DNA of 37,705 nucleotides, from assembly GCA_021789735.1 (NCBI GenBank), contig JAJYJB010000017.1, positions 1 to 37,705 on the forward strand. Reading direction: 5' to 3'. The number at the start of each line of letters is the position of its first letter. Position 1 is the stretch's first letter. The notes under the pieces were generated by a model. That model made no database searches. It was not told the DNA's origin and was given only the letters and a program-made list of their open reading frames with translations. The translations under genes and the position numbers were made by a program. The stretch is from Nitrospirota bacterium. Its GTDB lineage: Bacteria; Nitrospirota; Thermodesulfovibrionia; Thermodesulfovibrionales; JdFR-88. Positions 1 through 7,936 of the stretch are shown here, in pieces.

Positions 1-947
1 TTATAGGCGCAGGGAGGGCTGTATTTCTCGTTCTCCCATACCGGCTTGTTCCGCCTGTCCGCTCCGGTCGTTATATAGGGGAGAAGGCCTTTTTCATGCG
101 TAAGGAAAGGTGCGAATATGCCGCCCTCGCCCACCTCCTTTTCCCATACGTCCCTGACGAATTCCTCTATCCCGGTCTTCTTCTTTTTGGCCTGCGCCTT
201 TTCCGCCGGGGTGCGGGCCACGAGTTTTTTCCACTCGTCCCTGTCTTTCGCAAGCGTACCAAAATGTTCCTCGCGCTCGATGGCCTTGAGGAAGGGTTTT
301 AGATTGTCCTTGAGCCAGCTCCAGTCATCGTCCGTGAGTTCGGCAAGCCTTACGTCGGCCGCGCTGAAACCCTTTATGGGCCCGCGGAAGTAGATGACGC
401 CCCCGACCATGCCCACGCACGGGCGGTAGCCAAGTACGTTGCCCGGGTCCCTGGGCTCCACGCCGCAGACCACCGAGATGCCGCCAGCCTTGAACTCCGC
501 GAAGGAGTCTCCCACGTTCCTGAAATACCAGGACTGGGGCGGCTCGAACCTGGGGTTATGTTTTGTAAGCGTGTCGGAGCGGGCCCCGGCGCTGCCCTGC
601 ACGTAAAGAACGCCCTGGGCGGCCGCGTTATGGGCCCCGTTCGTGACATCTCCAAGGACGGTTATCCTGGCACCGCAGTTTACCCAGCCCACATCGTCGG
701 AAACGCCGCCGTTAACGACGATATGCGTGCCTTCCATGCCCATGCTGCCAAGCCTCTGCCCAACCGGGCCCTCGACGGTGATGCGCACGGGGGCCTCCCT
801 GGGCCAGACGCGGCCGCCTATGCCGTGCTGGCCGTCGGCCACTATATGGAGCTCCCTTGCGCCTTCCCTGACCGCTTCCTGTATGCGCTCCTCAAGGACA
901 CGGGAGCTTACCCTCGCGCCGTCGATATTCCCTTTTATCTCAACCAT
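1..947 (-). CDS. Glutamate synthase GXGXG-domain subunit (archaeal-type split GltB), partial
   Basis: Open frame running off the left edge, so its C-terminus is missing; about 315 codons are visible. The protein has the glycine-rich right-handed helix of the GltB alpha C-terminal (GXGXG) domain, with repeated turns such as GSMGMEG, VNGGVSDDVGW, TVLGDVTNGAHN and YVQGSAGARS. In canonical glutamate synthase this domain is fused to the FMN domain; here it is a separate polypeptide, as in archaea and some anaerobes. It follows the FMN subunit gene on the same strand after about 25 bases and closes a three-gene unit. An in-frame ATG at 965 is possible, but its GGGAG lies directly against the codon; the ATG at 947 has AAGGA about 10 bases upstream and is preferred. 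Its likely role is structural, supporting ammonia transfer and the FMN subunit. Family assignment is firm; the start is not. Confidence 0.85.
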   Translation of the reverse strand, partial: MVEIKGNIDGARVSSRVLEERIQEAVREGARELHIVADGQHGIGGRVWPREAPVRITVEGPVGQRLGSMGMEGTHIVVNGGVSDDVGWVNCGARITVLGDVTNGAHNAAAQGVLYVQGSAGARSDTLTKHNPRFEPPQSWYFRNVGDSFAEFKAGGISVVCGVEPRDPGNVLGYRPCVGMVGGVIYFRGPIKGFSAADVRLAELTDDDWSWLKDNLKPFLKAIEREEHFGTLAKDRDEWKKLVARTPAEKAQAKKKKTGIEEFVRDVWEKEVGEGGIFAPFLTHEKGLLPYITTGADRRNKPVWENEKYSPPCAY

Positions 948-972
948 TTTCCCCTGGTCCTTCATCTCCCTT

Positions 973-2652
973 TTAGCAGACATAGCTGATGCCCAGCCTT
1001 TCCGCTATGGCCTTGTCGCTGACGCTCAGGCCGTCCGACATCCCTATGGGGAGCTCCGTGCTCCTGCCCATGGGGGCGAATATCTTCTTAAGCTCCGTAT
1101 CGGCCGCCCTGAACACGTCCACAAGCCGCTCGGCCACCCTGGAGGAATCGAGCCTCCTGTAGAGTTTCGGGTCCTGCGTGGTAATGCCCCTCGGGCACCT
1201 CCCCGTGTTGCAGAGGTTGCAGCGGTTGCTCTCGTCTCCCAGGCAGCCCGCTGTCGCCTGCATCAGGTACTTGCCGACGGACACCATCGAGGCCCCGAGC
1301 ATGATGAGGGCCGCCGCGTTTGCCGCCAGGTTGCCCTTTTTGCCTATGCCGCCGGCCGCAATCAGGGGCAGCTCGTTCTGCTTGCCCTGCTTTACCAGGT
1401 CCAGGTAGCACTCCCTGATATTCGAGGCTATCGGGTGGCCCATCTTGTCCATCGAGACGTTATAGGCCGCGCCGGTGCCGCCGTCCTCGCCGTCTATCGA
1501 GAGCGCCGCGGCATAGGGGTTCCTGGCCAGGTTGTTGAGCACCGCCTTTGCCGTCCTCGTGCCGGATATCTTCGGATAGACAGGCACCCTGAACCCCCAG
1601 GCCATGGACATGGACTGTATCATCTTGGCCACGGCCTCCTCTATGGAGTATTTCGTCTGGTGGGTCGGAGGGGAGGCCAGGTCCACGAACATGGGCACGC
1701 CCCTGATGCTCGATATGAGCTTGAGCACCTTGTAGGACATCAGGAGGCCGCCGTCTCCGGGTTTTGCCCCCTGCCCGTATTTTATCTCTATCGCCGCCGG
1801 GTCCTCCACCATGTGCGGCAGCGAACGGACTATCTCGTCCCATCCGAAATAGCCTGAAGCTATCTGGAGTATGTAGTACTTTAGGAAACGCGATTTAAGG
1901 AGCCTTGGCGGCATGCCGCCCTCGCCCGAGGCCATGACCACCGGCATCCCGAGCTCCTCGTTCAGATACGCCACGCCCATCGCAAGCCCTTCCCACATCG
2001 GCGGCGACAGGGCGCCGACGGACATGCTGCCTATCATTATCGGGTAGACTTCCCTTACGGGCGGCACAAATACGCCGCTTGTCTTGTCCACCACCAGCCT
2101 GCCGTCTTCCACCTTCAGGGGAAGGCCCTCCGGAGGCAGTATCCTGCCCAGGAACGTCCGCAGGTGGAACTCATGCCGCCCGGCGTCCAGGGCTGGGTCT
2201 GTGAGCATGGATATGCGGGTGAATTTGAGCTTGTCCAGCGTGGAGGGGCTTGGGTCGTTCCTTCTGCCGCCACGCTTGTAGGCGTCTCCGCCCCTGTTCT
2301 TGAAATGCAGGAACTTGTGCTCCGGGTTGAACTCGGGCTCTATCGCGGCATTTGGGCAGACGAACTGGCACATGGCGCAGCCCGTGCAGTAACGCTCTAT
2401 GTCGTTTACCTGGCTTACGATGGAGGTCACCTTCCTGGTGACCTTGGGAGTGGGAGACGTCCCTTCGGAGCTGACAACCCGCTCTACCCGGACGCTTGGC
2501 ACAATGGCCTTCACCGGGCAGACCGCGGTGCACTTGCCGCACCGGGTGCAGCGGTCGTCCCTCCAGTTTATCTTGTATGGGAATTCCTTCAGCGTGGGCT
2601 GATGGTTATTTTCCTTCAAATTTGACCTTAAAAACCCTTCAACTGGTTCCAA
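973..2652 (-). CDS. gltB: Glutamate synthase FMN subunit with N-terminal 2x[4Fe-4S] ferredoxin domain
   Basis: 559 aa. The N-terminus carries two ferredoxin motifs (Cys35/38/41/45 and Cys89/92/95/99). The rest is the FMN-binding glutamate synthase barrel: SMSVGALSPP, KYGQGAKPGDGG, DGEDGGTGAA, AAGGIGKKGN, then a Cys cluster CNLCNTGRC typical of the GltB [3Fe-4S] site. This is the archaeal-type large subunit, which converts 2-oxoglutarate plus ammonia to glutamate using electrons delivered through its ferredoxin domain. The start is TTG, supported by GGAGG seven bases upstream (2660-2664). The start overlaps the end of the glutaminase gene by 25 bases, which implies translational coupling. No GltD-like small subunit is visible, so the electron donor (ferredoxin or an off-window flavoprotein) is unknown. 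Confidence 0.93.
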   Translation of the reverse strand: MEPVEGFLRSNLKENNHQPTLKEFPYKINWRDDRCTRCGKCTAVCPVKAIVPSVRVERVVSSEGTSPTPKVTRKVTSIVSQVNDIERYCTGCAMCQFVCPNAAIEPEFNPEHKFLHFKNRGGDAYKRGGRRNDPSPSTLDKLKFTRISMLTDPALDAGRHEFHLRTFLGRILPPEGLPLKVEDGRLVVDKTSGVFVPPVREVYPIMIGSMSVGALSPPMWEGLAMGVAYLNEELGMPVVMASGEGGMPPRLLKSRFLKYYILQIASGYFGWDEIVRSLPHMVEDPAAIEIKYGQGAKPGDGGLLMSYKVLKLISSIRGVPMFVDLASPPTHQTKYSIEEAVAKMIQSMSMAWGFRVPVYPKISGTRTAKAVLNNLARNPYAAALSIDGEDGGTGAAYNVSMDKMGHPIASNIRECYLDLVKQGKQNELPLIAAGGIGKKGNLAANAAALIMLGASMVSVGKYLMQATAGCLGDESNRCNLCNTGRCPRGITTQDPKLYRRLDSSRVAERLVDVFRAADTELKKIFAPMGRSTELPIGMSDGLSVSDKAIAERLGISYVC

Positions 2653-3740
2653 ACCTTTACCTCCGGCGCGTCGCTGGGCACGGTAACGAAGTCGTATTTC
2701 ATGGGGAACACGTCAAGGGACCTGTCCCTTTGCGGGACCGCCTTGTCAAGCCCGCATTCCTCCGACATGAACGCATACTTTCCCGGGACCCCTCCTACCG
2801 CCCCCGGGCGGAGCTTCTTTGAGTCCTGGACCATGAAACAGCTCCCATCGGGCGTAAAGCCTATGACGCAGTTGGGCCCGTCGATGACGAGCATCCTCAG
2901 GGACTGCCTCATCAGCATGAGTGCCTCCCTGTCAGGCCTTGCATCCATCTCACCGCGCTTAAGCGGGGTGATTATGTCCTTGTAATAAGGGAGAGGAAAT
3001 CCAAGCTCCCTGACCGTGTAGTGGAGGATGTGCGTGAACACCTCGCTGTCGCTCTGGTAGCCCGTATAGCCCGGCACGCCCCTGCTCATCAGGTATTCCC
3101 TTATCGGCACAAAGGCCGTATTCTCACCATTTGTCATTGAGCCAAACCCCTGGATGAAAAACGGGTGGCACGCATACAGGTTTATGTCGTAATTCGTGTT
3201 CTGCCTCCCCTGGGCCAGCACTATCCTGGCCTTGAGCTCTCCGTCCTCAAGCCCGAAGAACTCCCCAAGGGCAAGCGGGTCGCCCACCTCCTTGAGAGTA
3301 AGCACGTCCGGGTAAAAGGAAAACACGACTATGGACTCGTCCTTCTGCCCCATCTTCCTCAGGGCCAGCCTCGTCTGAAGCAGGAGAGCTTCCTTCTCCT
3401 TGAGCGGGCTGTCCTTGTACCGGGAAGGGTAGTCGTAGAATTTGGCGAAATAGCAGTCTTTCTTCTCAATGCCCTGCACGGGCCTCACCCTGGGGCTCCA
3501 CATGTGGACCTCTTTAAAACCCCTTGCCTTCATGAAACTGTCCAGCTCCCTGAGGCCATCGGCCGAGCATATGCCGGAGAGCGCCGGGTGATCCTTGAGC
3601 GGTTCGGCAAACCCGCCCAGGCGTTTGAGCATAAGGCCCATTCCGGAGCCATCGTGCCCCTCCTTCATGGTCTCCAGGGCATGGATGTTTTCCATGGGCG
3701 AAAAGTATTCCGCGGCCGTTATTGCGGCAAGACGGCACAT
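2628..3740 (-). CDS. Glutamate synthase glutaminase subunit (class II glutamine amidotransferase)
   Basis: 370 aa from the ATG at 3740. This start gives Met-Cys-Arg-Leu, placing the Ntn-hydrolase nucleophile at Cys2 after Met removal, as class II amidotransferases require; GAGGG lies about 8 bases upstream. A longer frame reaching 3812 would bury the cysteine and would contain the promoter, so it is rejected. The protein releases ammonia from glutamine for the FMN subunit. It is the first gene of the minus-strand operon and overlaps the next by 25 bases. Its split-out form, rather than fusion to the synthase domain, matches archaeal-type glutamate synthase. A different Ntn amidotransferase role is unlikely given the neighbours. 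Confidence 0.9.
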   Translation of the reverse strand: MCRLAAITAAEYFSPMENIHALETMKEGHDGSGMGLMLKRLGGFAEPLKDHPALSGICSADGLRELDSFMKARGFKEVHMWSPRVRPVQGIEKKDCYFAKFYDYPSRYKDSPLKEKEALLLQTRLALRKMGQKDESIVVFSFYPDVLTLKEVGDPLALGEFFGLEDGELKARIVLAQGRQNTNYDINLYACHPFFIQGFGSMTNGENTAFVPIREYLMSRGVPGYTGYQSDSEVFTHILHYTVRELGFPLPYYKDIITPLKRGEMDARPDREALMLMRQSLRMLVIDGPNCVIGFTPDGSCFMVQDSKKLRPGAVGGVPGKYAFMSEECGLDKAVPQRDRSLDVFPMKYDFVTVPSDAPEVKVWNQLKGF

Positions 3741-3783
3741 ATGTAAAGCCCTCGCTTTTTCCTGAAAATTGTGCTGATTTTTA

Positions 3784-3812
3784 ATATAAAATTTGCCCAT
3801 TCCCTTTGTCAA
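3784..3812 (-). promoter_or_regulatory. sigma70-like promoter of the glutamate synthase operon
   Basis: Reading the minus strand, TTGACA (3812-3807) is followed after 17 bases by TTATAT (3789-3784). Transcription should start near 3777, leaving a leader of about 37 bases with the GAGGG site of the glutaminase gene. It is divergent from the rpiB promoter. Confidence 0.7.
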
Positions 3813-3821
3813 ACGGACAAG

Positions 3822-3836
3822 CCGCGCGTGGCGCGG
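3822..3836. repeat. 15-bp GC palindrome between divergent promoters
   Basis: CCGCGC-GTG-GCGCGG is a perfect 6-bp inverted repeat with a 3-base centre, lying between the two divergent promoters. It could be an operator or simply a GC-rich hairpin; no binding protein can be named. Confidence 0.35.
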
Positions 3837-3867
3837 CCGCGTGGGACAGGCGGGATGGGCGGTTTTC

Positions 3868-3897
3868 TTGACTACTGGTTTTAAACTTATTTATCAT
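3868..3897 (+). promoter_or_regulatory. Promoter of rpiB, predicted to give a leaderless mRNA
   Basis: TTGACT (3868-3873), an 18-base spacer, then TATCAT (3892-3897). The expected transcription start is about 3904 and the rpiB ATG is at 3906. No Shine-Dalgarno precedes the ATG. Confidence 0.6.
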
Positions 3898-3905
3898 AAC
3901 AGACC

Positions 3906-4376
3906 ATGATCATTGCCATTGGTTCCGACCACGCCGGGGCCGACCTGAAAAGGGAGCTTGCCGCGCTCATTAAGGACAAGGGGATAAGCCTGATAGACGT
4001 GGGGCCTGAAGGCCCCGCCACCTCGGTCGATTATCCGGATTTCGGAGAGAAGGTGTCCCTGCTAGTGTCCGGTGGGCAGGCGGACAGGGGGGTCCTCATC
4101 TGCGGCACCGGGATAGGCATGAGCATAGTGGCCAACAAATTCCCGGGCATCCGGGCCGCCCTGTGCTCCGAGCCCCTGAGCGCAAGGCTCAGCCGCCAGC
4201 ACAACGACTCGAACATACTCGTCCTTGGCGGCCGGATCATCGGGCCCGTAATGGCGGGCGAGGTGCTCGGGGTCTGGCTGGAGACCGCGTTCGAGGGAGG
4301 AAGGCACGCAGGCAGGCTCATGAAGATAACGAACATAGAGGAGAAAACCTCGAAAGATGAACAGAGACAGTCTTAA
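3906..4376 (+). CDS. rpiB: Ribose-5-phosphate isomerase B
   Basis: 156 aa, the usual RpiB/LacAB length. Interconverts ribose-5-phosphate and ribulose-5-phosphate in the pentose phosphate pathway, in the cytoplasm. Visible signatures are the start IAIGSDHAG (Asp8, His9), the catalytic Cys66 in ICGTGIGMS, and HNDSN at 99-103. It is first in a run with glyA, which starts 20 bases before its stop in another frame. The ATG lies about 8 bases after a -10 box with no Shine-Dalgarno, so the mRNA is probably leaderless. The rpiB-glyA pairing is seen in many bacteria. Family assignment is secure. Confidence 0.95.
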   Translation: MIIAIGSDHAGADLKRELAALIKDKGISLIDVGPEGPATSVDYPDFGEKVSLLVSGGQADRGVLICGTGIGMSIVANKFPGIRAALCSEPLSARLSRQHNDSNILVLGGRIIGPVMAGEVLGVWLETAFEGGRHAGRLMKITNIEEKTSKDEQRQS

Positions 4377-5595
4377 AGAGACCGACCCCGAGATATTTGA
4401 CGCGATAGAGAAGGAAAACGGCAGGGAGAGGGAAAAGCTCCTTCTCATAGCCTCTGAAAACTACGCAAGCCATGCGGTAATGGAGGCCCAGGGCTCCGTT
4501 TTCACGAACAAGTACGCGGAGGGATACCCGGGCAAAAGGTACTACGGCGGCTGCGAATATGCGGACATAGTCGAAAGGCTGGCCATCGAGAGGGCAAAGG
4601 AGCTGTTCGAGGCGGAGCACGTGAACGTCCAGCCCCATTCCGGCACCCAGGCCAACATGGCCGTGTATTTTGCCTTCGCCAAACCCGGCGACACCATAAT
4701 GGGCATGAGCCTGAGCCACGGCGGGCACCTGAGCCACGGGGCCACGGCCAACTTCTCCGGGATGCTTTACAAGCGCGTTGCCTACGGGCTGGACCGCGAT
4801 ACCGGGCGCATAGATTACGACGAGGTGCGCAAGCTGGCGCTCGAGCACAAGCCCAGGATCATCCTGGTAGGGGCAAGCGCCTATCCGAGGATAATAGATT
4901 TCGAGGCCTTCGGCCGCATAGCGCGGGAGGCCGGCGCCTATCTGGTGGCGGACATAGCCCACATTGCGGGGCTTGTGGCGGCAGGGCTGCACCCTTCGCC
5001 CGTGCCCCATGCCGACTTCGTCACCACCACCACGCACAAGACGCTCCGCGGGCCGCGCGGCGGACTCATCATGTGCAAGCAGGAGCACGCAAAGGCGATA
5101 GACAAGATGATCTTCCCGGGCATTCAGGGGGGGCCCCTTGTGCACGTGATAGCCGCTAAGGCGGTCGCGCTTAAGGAGGCCTTGCAGGAGGATTTCAGGG
5201 CCTACCAGCAAAAAATAATCAAAAACGCAAAGACCCTTGCAGGGGAGCTCATGCTGAGAGGGTTCAACCTGGTGTCCGGCGGCACGGACAACCACCTGAT
5301 GCTCATCGACCTTAACAACAAGGAAATAACCGGCCAGGAAGCGGAGGCCGCGCTGGACAAGGCGGGCATCTCGCTCAACAAAAACGCCATCCCTTACGAC
5401 CCGCGTCCGGCAACCATCACGAGCGGCATACGCATAGGCACGCCCTGCGTGACATCAAGGGGGATGGAAGATGCCGAGATGCGCCTGATAGCCCAGTATA
5501 TAGACGAGGCGCTCCAGAACAGGCAGGACGATTCCAAGCTAAAGGAGATAAGCGGCAAGGTAGGGGAGCTCACAAGGCGGTTTCCCGTCTATTAG
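4357..5595 (+). CDS. glyA: Serine hydroxymethyltransferase
   Basis: 412 aa, full length for bacterial SHMT. A PLP enzyme converting serine and tetrahydrofolate to glycine and 5,10-methylene-THF, the main source of one-carbon units. Signatures include the N-terminal [19 protein letters not shown], and the PLP-lysine motif [14 protein letters not shown] with Lys228. The ATG overlaps the rpiB stop by 20 bases, so translation is probably coupled; only a weak purine stretch precedes it. nrdR follows after 72 bases, which suggests one transcript serving nucleotide precursor supply. Confidence 0.97.
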   Translation: MNRDSLKETDPEIFDAIEKENGREREKLLLIASENYASHAVMEAQGSVFTNKYAEGYPGKRYYGGCEYADIVERLAIERAKELFEAEHVNVQPHSGTQANMAVYFAFAKPGDTIMGMSLSHGGHLSHGATANFSGMLYKRVAYGLDRDTGRIDYDEVRKLALEHKPRIILVGASAYPRIIDFEAFGRIAREAGAYLVADIAHIAGLVAAGLHPSPVPHADFVTTTTHKTLRGPRGGLIMCKQEHAKAIDKMIFPGIQGGPLVHVIAAKAVALKEALQEDFRAYQQKIIKNAKTLAGELMLRGFNLVSGGTDNHLMLIDLNNKEITGQEAEAALDKAGISLNKNAIPYDPRPATITSGIRIGTPCVTSRGMEDAEMRLIAQYIDEALQNRQDDSKLKEISGKVGELTRRFPVY

Positions 5596-5667
5596 TCCCC
5601 GCGCCGGGATCTTTATTTAAATGAAACGGCCGGTCCTTTTAACGGTTTTTTTCAGCTTCGGATCTAT

Positions 5668-6132
5668 ATGAAATGCCCCTTTTGCGGCCATCTTGAAGAT
5701 AAGGTAATAGATTCCAGGACGAGCAAGGACGGGGACCTGATACGCCGCCGCAGGGAGTGCCTGGGCTGCGAGCGGCGCTTTACCTCTTACGAGCGCATAG
5801 AAGAGGTGATGCCCCTTGTCGCAAAGAAGGACGGCAGGAGAGAGCCCTTCGAGCGCCAGAAGATACTTCACGGGCTCAAGATGGCATGCGGCAAGAGGCC
5901 CGTCTCCACCCAGCAGCTTGAGGACGCGGTGAACACCATAGAGAGAAAGGTGCTGGCGCTTGGCGTCAAGGAGGTCCCAAGCTCTCTGGTAGGCGAGGAG
6001 GTCATGTCCGCCCTCAAGGGGCTGGACATGGTTGCCTATGTAAGGTTTGCCTCCGTCTACCGCCATTTCAAGGACATAGGCGAGCTCATGCAGGAAGTAA
6101 AAAACCTCTTCGAGGGCAAGGGCAAGGCGTAG
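5668..6132 (+). CDS. nrdR: Transcriptional repressor NrdR
   Basis: 154 aa, typical length. An N-terminal zinc ribbon (Cys3, Cys6, Cys31, Cys34) is followed by an ATP-cone domain at about residues 49-139 (PFERQKILHGLKMACGKRPV). NrdR senses ATP/dATP and represses ribonucleotide reductase genes. No nrd genes are present in the window, so its targets are elsewhere. Translation from the ATG at 5668 is supported by the MKCPFCG N-terminus; the Shine-Dalgarno (GGA five bases upstream) is poor. It lies downstream of glyA and may share its transcript. Confidence 0.97.
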   Translation: MKCPFCGHLEDKVIDSRTSKDGDLIRRRRECLGCERRFTSYERIEEVMPLVAKKDGRREPFERQKILHGLKMACGKRPVSTQQLEDAVNTIERKVLALGVKEVPSSLVGEEVMSALKGLDMVAYVRFASVYRHFKDIGELMQEVKNLFEGKGKA

Positions 6133-6206
6133 GTATCCCACCTCTCCTTCCGCCACAAAGCAGCCCCATGATTTTTTGAAAATGCAGCGCCTCCGGCCCC
6201 CGCTAC

Positions 6207-6235
6207 TTGACATTTCGCACTTTTTTTAAAATAAT
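6207..6235 (+). promoter_or_regulatory. Promoter of nikR, predicted leaderless
   Basis: Consensus TTGACA (6207-6212), a 17-base spacer, and AATAAT (6230-6235), five of six matches to TATAAT. The expected start is at about 6242 and the nikR ATG is at 6243. No Shine-Dalgarno is present. I could not find a clear GTATGA-N16-TCATAC NikR operator here. Confidence 0.65.
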
Positions 6236-6242
6236 AACACCA

Positions 6243-6659
6243 ATGGGAATAACCAGGTTTGGCATCTCGCTTGAGGACGGCCTTTTAAAGAGTTTCGATG
6301 AGCTCATAAGCGGCAAGGGATATCCGAGCAGAAGCGAGGCGGTCCGCGACCTTATCAGGGAGGAGCTCGTAAAAAAACAGTGGGAGGAAGGCACGCAGGA
6401 GGCCGTTGCCAGTGTGACCCTCGTCTATGACCACCATACGCGGGAGCTTGCCAACACGCTCCAGGACCTGCAGCACAAATTCCACAAGGAGATACTCTCC
6501 AGCATGCACGTGCACCTGGACGCGCACAACTGCCTGGAGGTGATAGTCCTCAAGGGGCCCGCCGCGGAACTGCGGGCGGTCTCTGACAGGCTCATAGGCA
6601 CCAGGGGGGTGAAACACGGCAAGCTCACGATAACGACCACGGGGAAAGGCCTGGAGTAA
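6243..6659 (+). CDS. nikR: Nickel-responsive regulator NikR
   Basis: 138 aa from the ATG at 6243; an upstream TTG in frame at 6207 falls on the -35 box and is rejected. The N-terminal ribbon-helix-helix ([20 protein letters not shown], then [15 protein letters not shown]) binds DNA. The C-terminal ACT-like domain binds nickel: His78, His89, His91 and Cys97 correspond to the E. coli ligands His76, His87, His89 and Cys95 with a constant +2 shift. NikR controls nickel uptake, and the importer genes lie directly downstream, separated by a MITE-like insertion. Confidence 0.96.
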   Translation: MGITRFGISLEDGLLKSFDELISGKGYPSRSEAVRDLIREELVKKQWEEGTQEAVASVTLVYDHHTRELANTLQDLQHKFHKEILSSMHVHLDAHNCLEVIVLKGPAAELRAVSDRLIGTRGVKHGKLTITTTGKGLE

Positions 6660-6715
6660 AAAAGCCCCGGGCGAATTTTTTCCGGTTTTATTTTAATTTT
6701 AAGAAAGGACCTTTT

Positions 6716-6897
6716 TAGAACCTGTCTCAAAATTGGTTTTGAAGCTCAATAGAGATGAAATTGTGGCAAACAGGGAAGAAAGGAGAAACCGCCCGGAGGC
6801 GTAGCAGAGCTGCGCCCAAGGACGGTTTTGCCTTGATGACGCAGTATGCCGCGATTGCAGCCGCCTGCGGCCAAAAGCGATTTTGAGACAGGTTCTA
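6716..6897. mobile_element. MITE-like element with 25-bp terminal inverted repeats
   Basis: The ends at 6717-6741 and 6872-6896 are inverted repeats matching at 23 of 25 positions; the outer 17 (AGAACCTGTCTCAAAAT) are perfect. TA dinucleotides at 6716-6717 and 6896-6897 could be the target duplication, as in IS630/Tc1-mariner insertions (inference). The total is about 180 bp with no transposase frame. It ends only 8 bases before the cbiM start codon, so it separates cbiM from any native leader. Related sequences occur at 12394-12412 and 25501-25557. Confidence 0.7.
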
Positions 6898-6905
6898 TCA
6901 AAAGC

Positions 6906-7601
6906 ATGCACATACCTGACGGATACCTTGGGCCGGAGACATATGGAAGTTTTTGGGCGGTAACGCTTGCGCTATTGTACGTGGCCGGCAGAAAACTTAA
7001 AAAAACGCTCAAGGCCGCAGACGCGCCCCTGCTTGCCCTGGGGGCGGCCGCAAGTTTTGTGGTAATGATGTTCAATGTCCCCATCGCCGGGGGCACATCG
7101 GGGCACGCCACCGGGGGAATGCTCCTTGCGGCGGTGCTTGGGCCGTGGGCGGCCTTCGTCTGCATGTCCATAGCCATTGCCGTTCAGGCCCTTGTTTTTG
7201 GCGACGGGGGGATCACCTCCTATGGGGCAAACTGCTTTAACATGGCCTTTGCAGGGGTCTTTTCCGCCTGGGCCCTTTACAGGCTGCTGGCCGGCCGGGC
7301 GGAGCGCTCCGGAAAAGGAAAAACCAAAAGGACCCTTTTTGCCGCGGGCTGCGGCGCTTACTTTGGAATAAATGTGGCGGCCTTCCTGACCGCCGTGGAA
7401 CTTGGCATCCAGCCCATTCTGGAAAAAGGGCCCGGAGGCAGGCCGCTTTACAACCCGTTCCCTCTGAAGGTGACCATCCCGGCGCTAATGGCAGGCCACC
7501 TTACCCTTTTCGGTTTTGTGGAGGTGGCCTTCACCGTGCTTGGCCTGGCTTACATACTCAAGTCCCACCCGGAGCTTGTATATACAGGAGAGAAGCGTTG
7601 A
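6906..7601 (+). CDS. cbiM: CbiM/NikM-type ECF transporter substrate-binding membrane protein
   Basis: 231 aa from the ATG at 6906, giving MHIPDG, the hallmark N-terminus whose His2 and backbone bind the metal. Longer frames run back into the MITE-like element and are rejected. Several hydrophobic helices follow, including the Gly-rich NVPIAGGTSGHATGG segment of the family. It is the S-component of the ECF-type nickel/cobalt importer. Adjacent NikR and the PDGLE-type second subunit favour nickel over cobalt. The stop overlaps the cbiN start (TTGA). Only a weak AGG, contributed by the MITE end, precedes the ATG. Confidence 0.93.
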   Translation: MHIPDGYLGPETYGSFWAVTLALLYVAGRKLKKTLKAADAPLLALGAAASFVVMMFNVPIAGGTSGHATGGMLLAAVLGPWAAFVCMSIAIAVQALVFGDGGITSYGANCFNMAFAGVFSAWALYRLLAGRAERSGKGKTKRTLFAAGCGAYFGINVAAFLTAVELGIQPILEKGPGGRPLYNPFPLKVTIPALMAGHLTLFGFVEVAFTVLGLAYILKSHPELVYTGEKR

Positions 7602-7936
7602 AGAAAAAATGGAAAAGCCTCTGGACCGCGCTTCTCATCCTGGCGCTCCTTACGCCGCTTGGACTATGGGTGCCAAGGTTTTTCGGGGCCGGGGGCGCCT
7701 GGGGGGAATGGAGCTGGAGGGAGCTTGAAAGGCTGACGGGTTATGCGCCTGAGGGCCTGAAGAGGATAAACGGCCTGTGGAAGGCCCCGGCAGAAGGCTA
7801 TGGGAGAGGCTACCTGGGCTATCTTGCCTCTGCCCTGGCAGGTGTCTTGATAGTGGCCGCCCTTGCCTTAGCCGTTGGAAAACTGATATCGGGGCGCAAG
7901 GACCGGGATGCGGGAAAACGAAAAAGAAAGAAATAA
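7598..7936 (+). CDS. PDGLE-domain subunit of nickel/cobalt ECF transporter (NikN/CbiN-like)
   Basis: 112 aa. Starts at TTG, with GGAG seven bases upstream (7587-7590) and a TTGA overlap with the cbiM stop. It has an N-terminal transmembrane segment (LLILALLTPLGLWV), a periplasmic stretch with the PDGLE-type motif GYAPEGLKRINGLWKAP, a second transmembrane segment (LAGVLIVAALALAVG), and a basic tail. The two-helix layout matches NikN/CbiN partners that hold the CbiM N-terminus. Its end overlaps cbiQ by 29 bases, part of a tightly coupled cassette. Confidence 0.88.
   Translation: MKKKWKSLWTALLILALLTPLGLWVPRFFGAGGAWGEWSWRELERLTGYAPEGLKRINGLWKAPAEGYGRGYLGYLASALAGVLIVAALALAVGKLISGRKDRDAGKRKRKK

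Noticed and set aside
643..1857. 404-aa plus-strand open frame
   Set aside because: It lies opposite the glutamate synthase genes; its His/Arg/Pro-rich sequence has no family resemblance and reflects the antisense of a GC-rich gene.
4318..5295. 325-aa minus-strand frame opposite glyA
   Set aside because: The opposite strand encodes unmistakable serine hydroxymethyltransferase; this frame has no family match.
6660..6905. Nickel/cobalt or cobalamin riboswitch upstream of cbiM
   Set aside because: The spacer is almost entirely the inverted-repeat element; no riboswitch core motif is visible.
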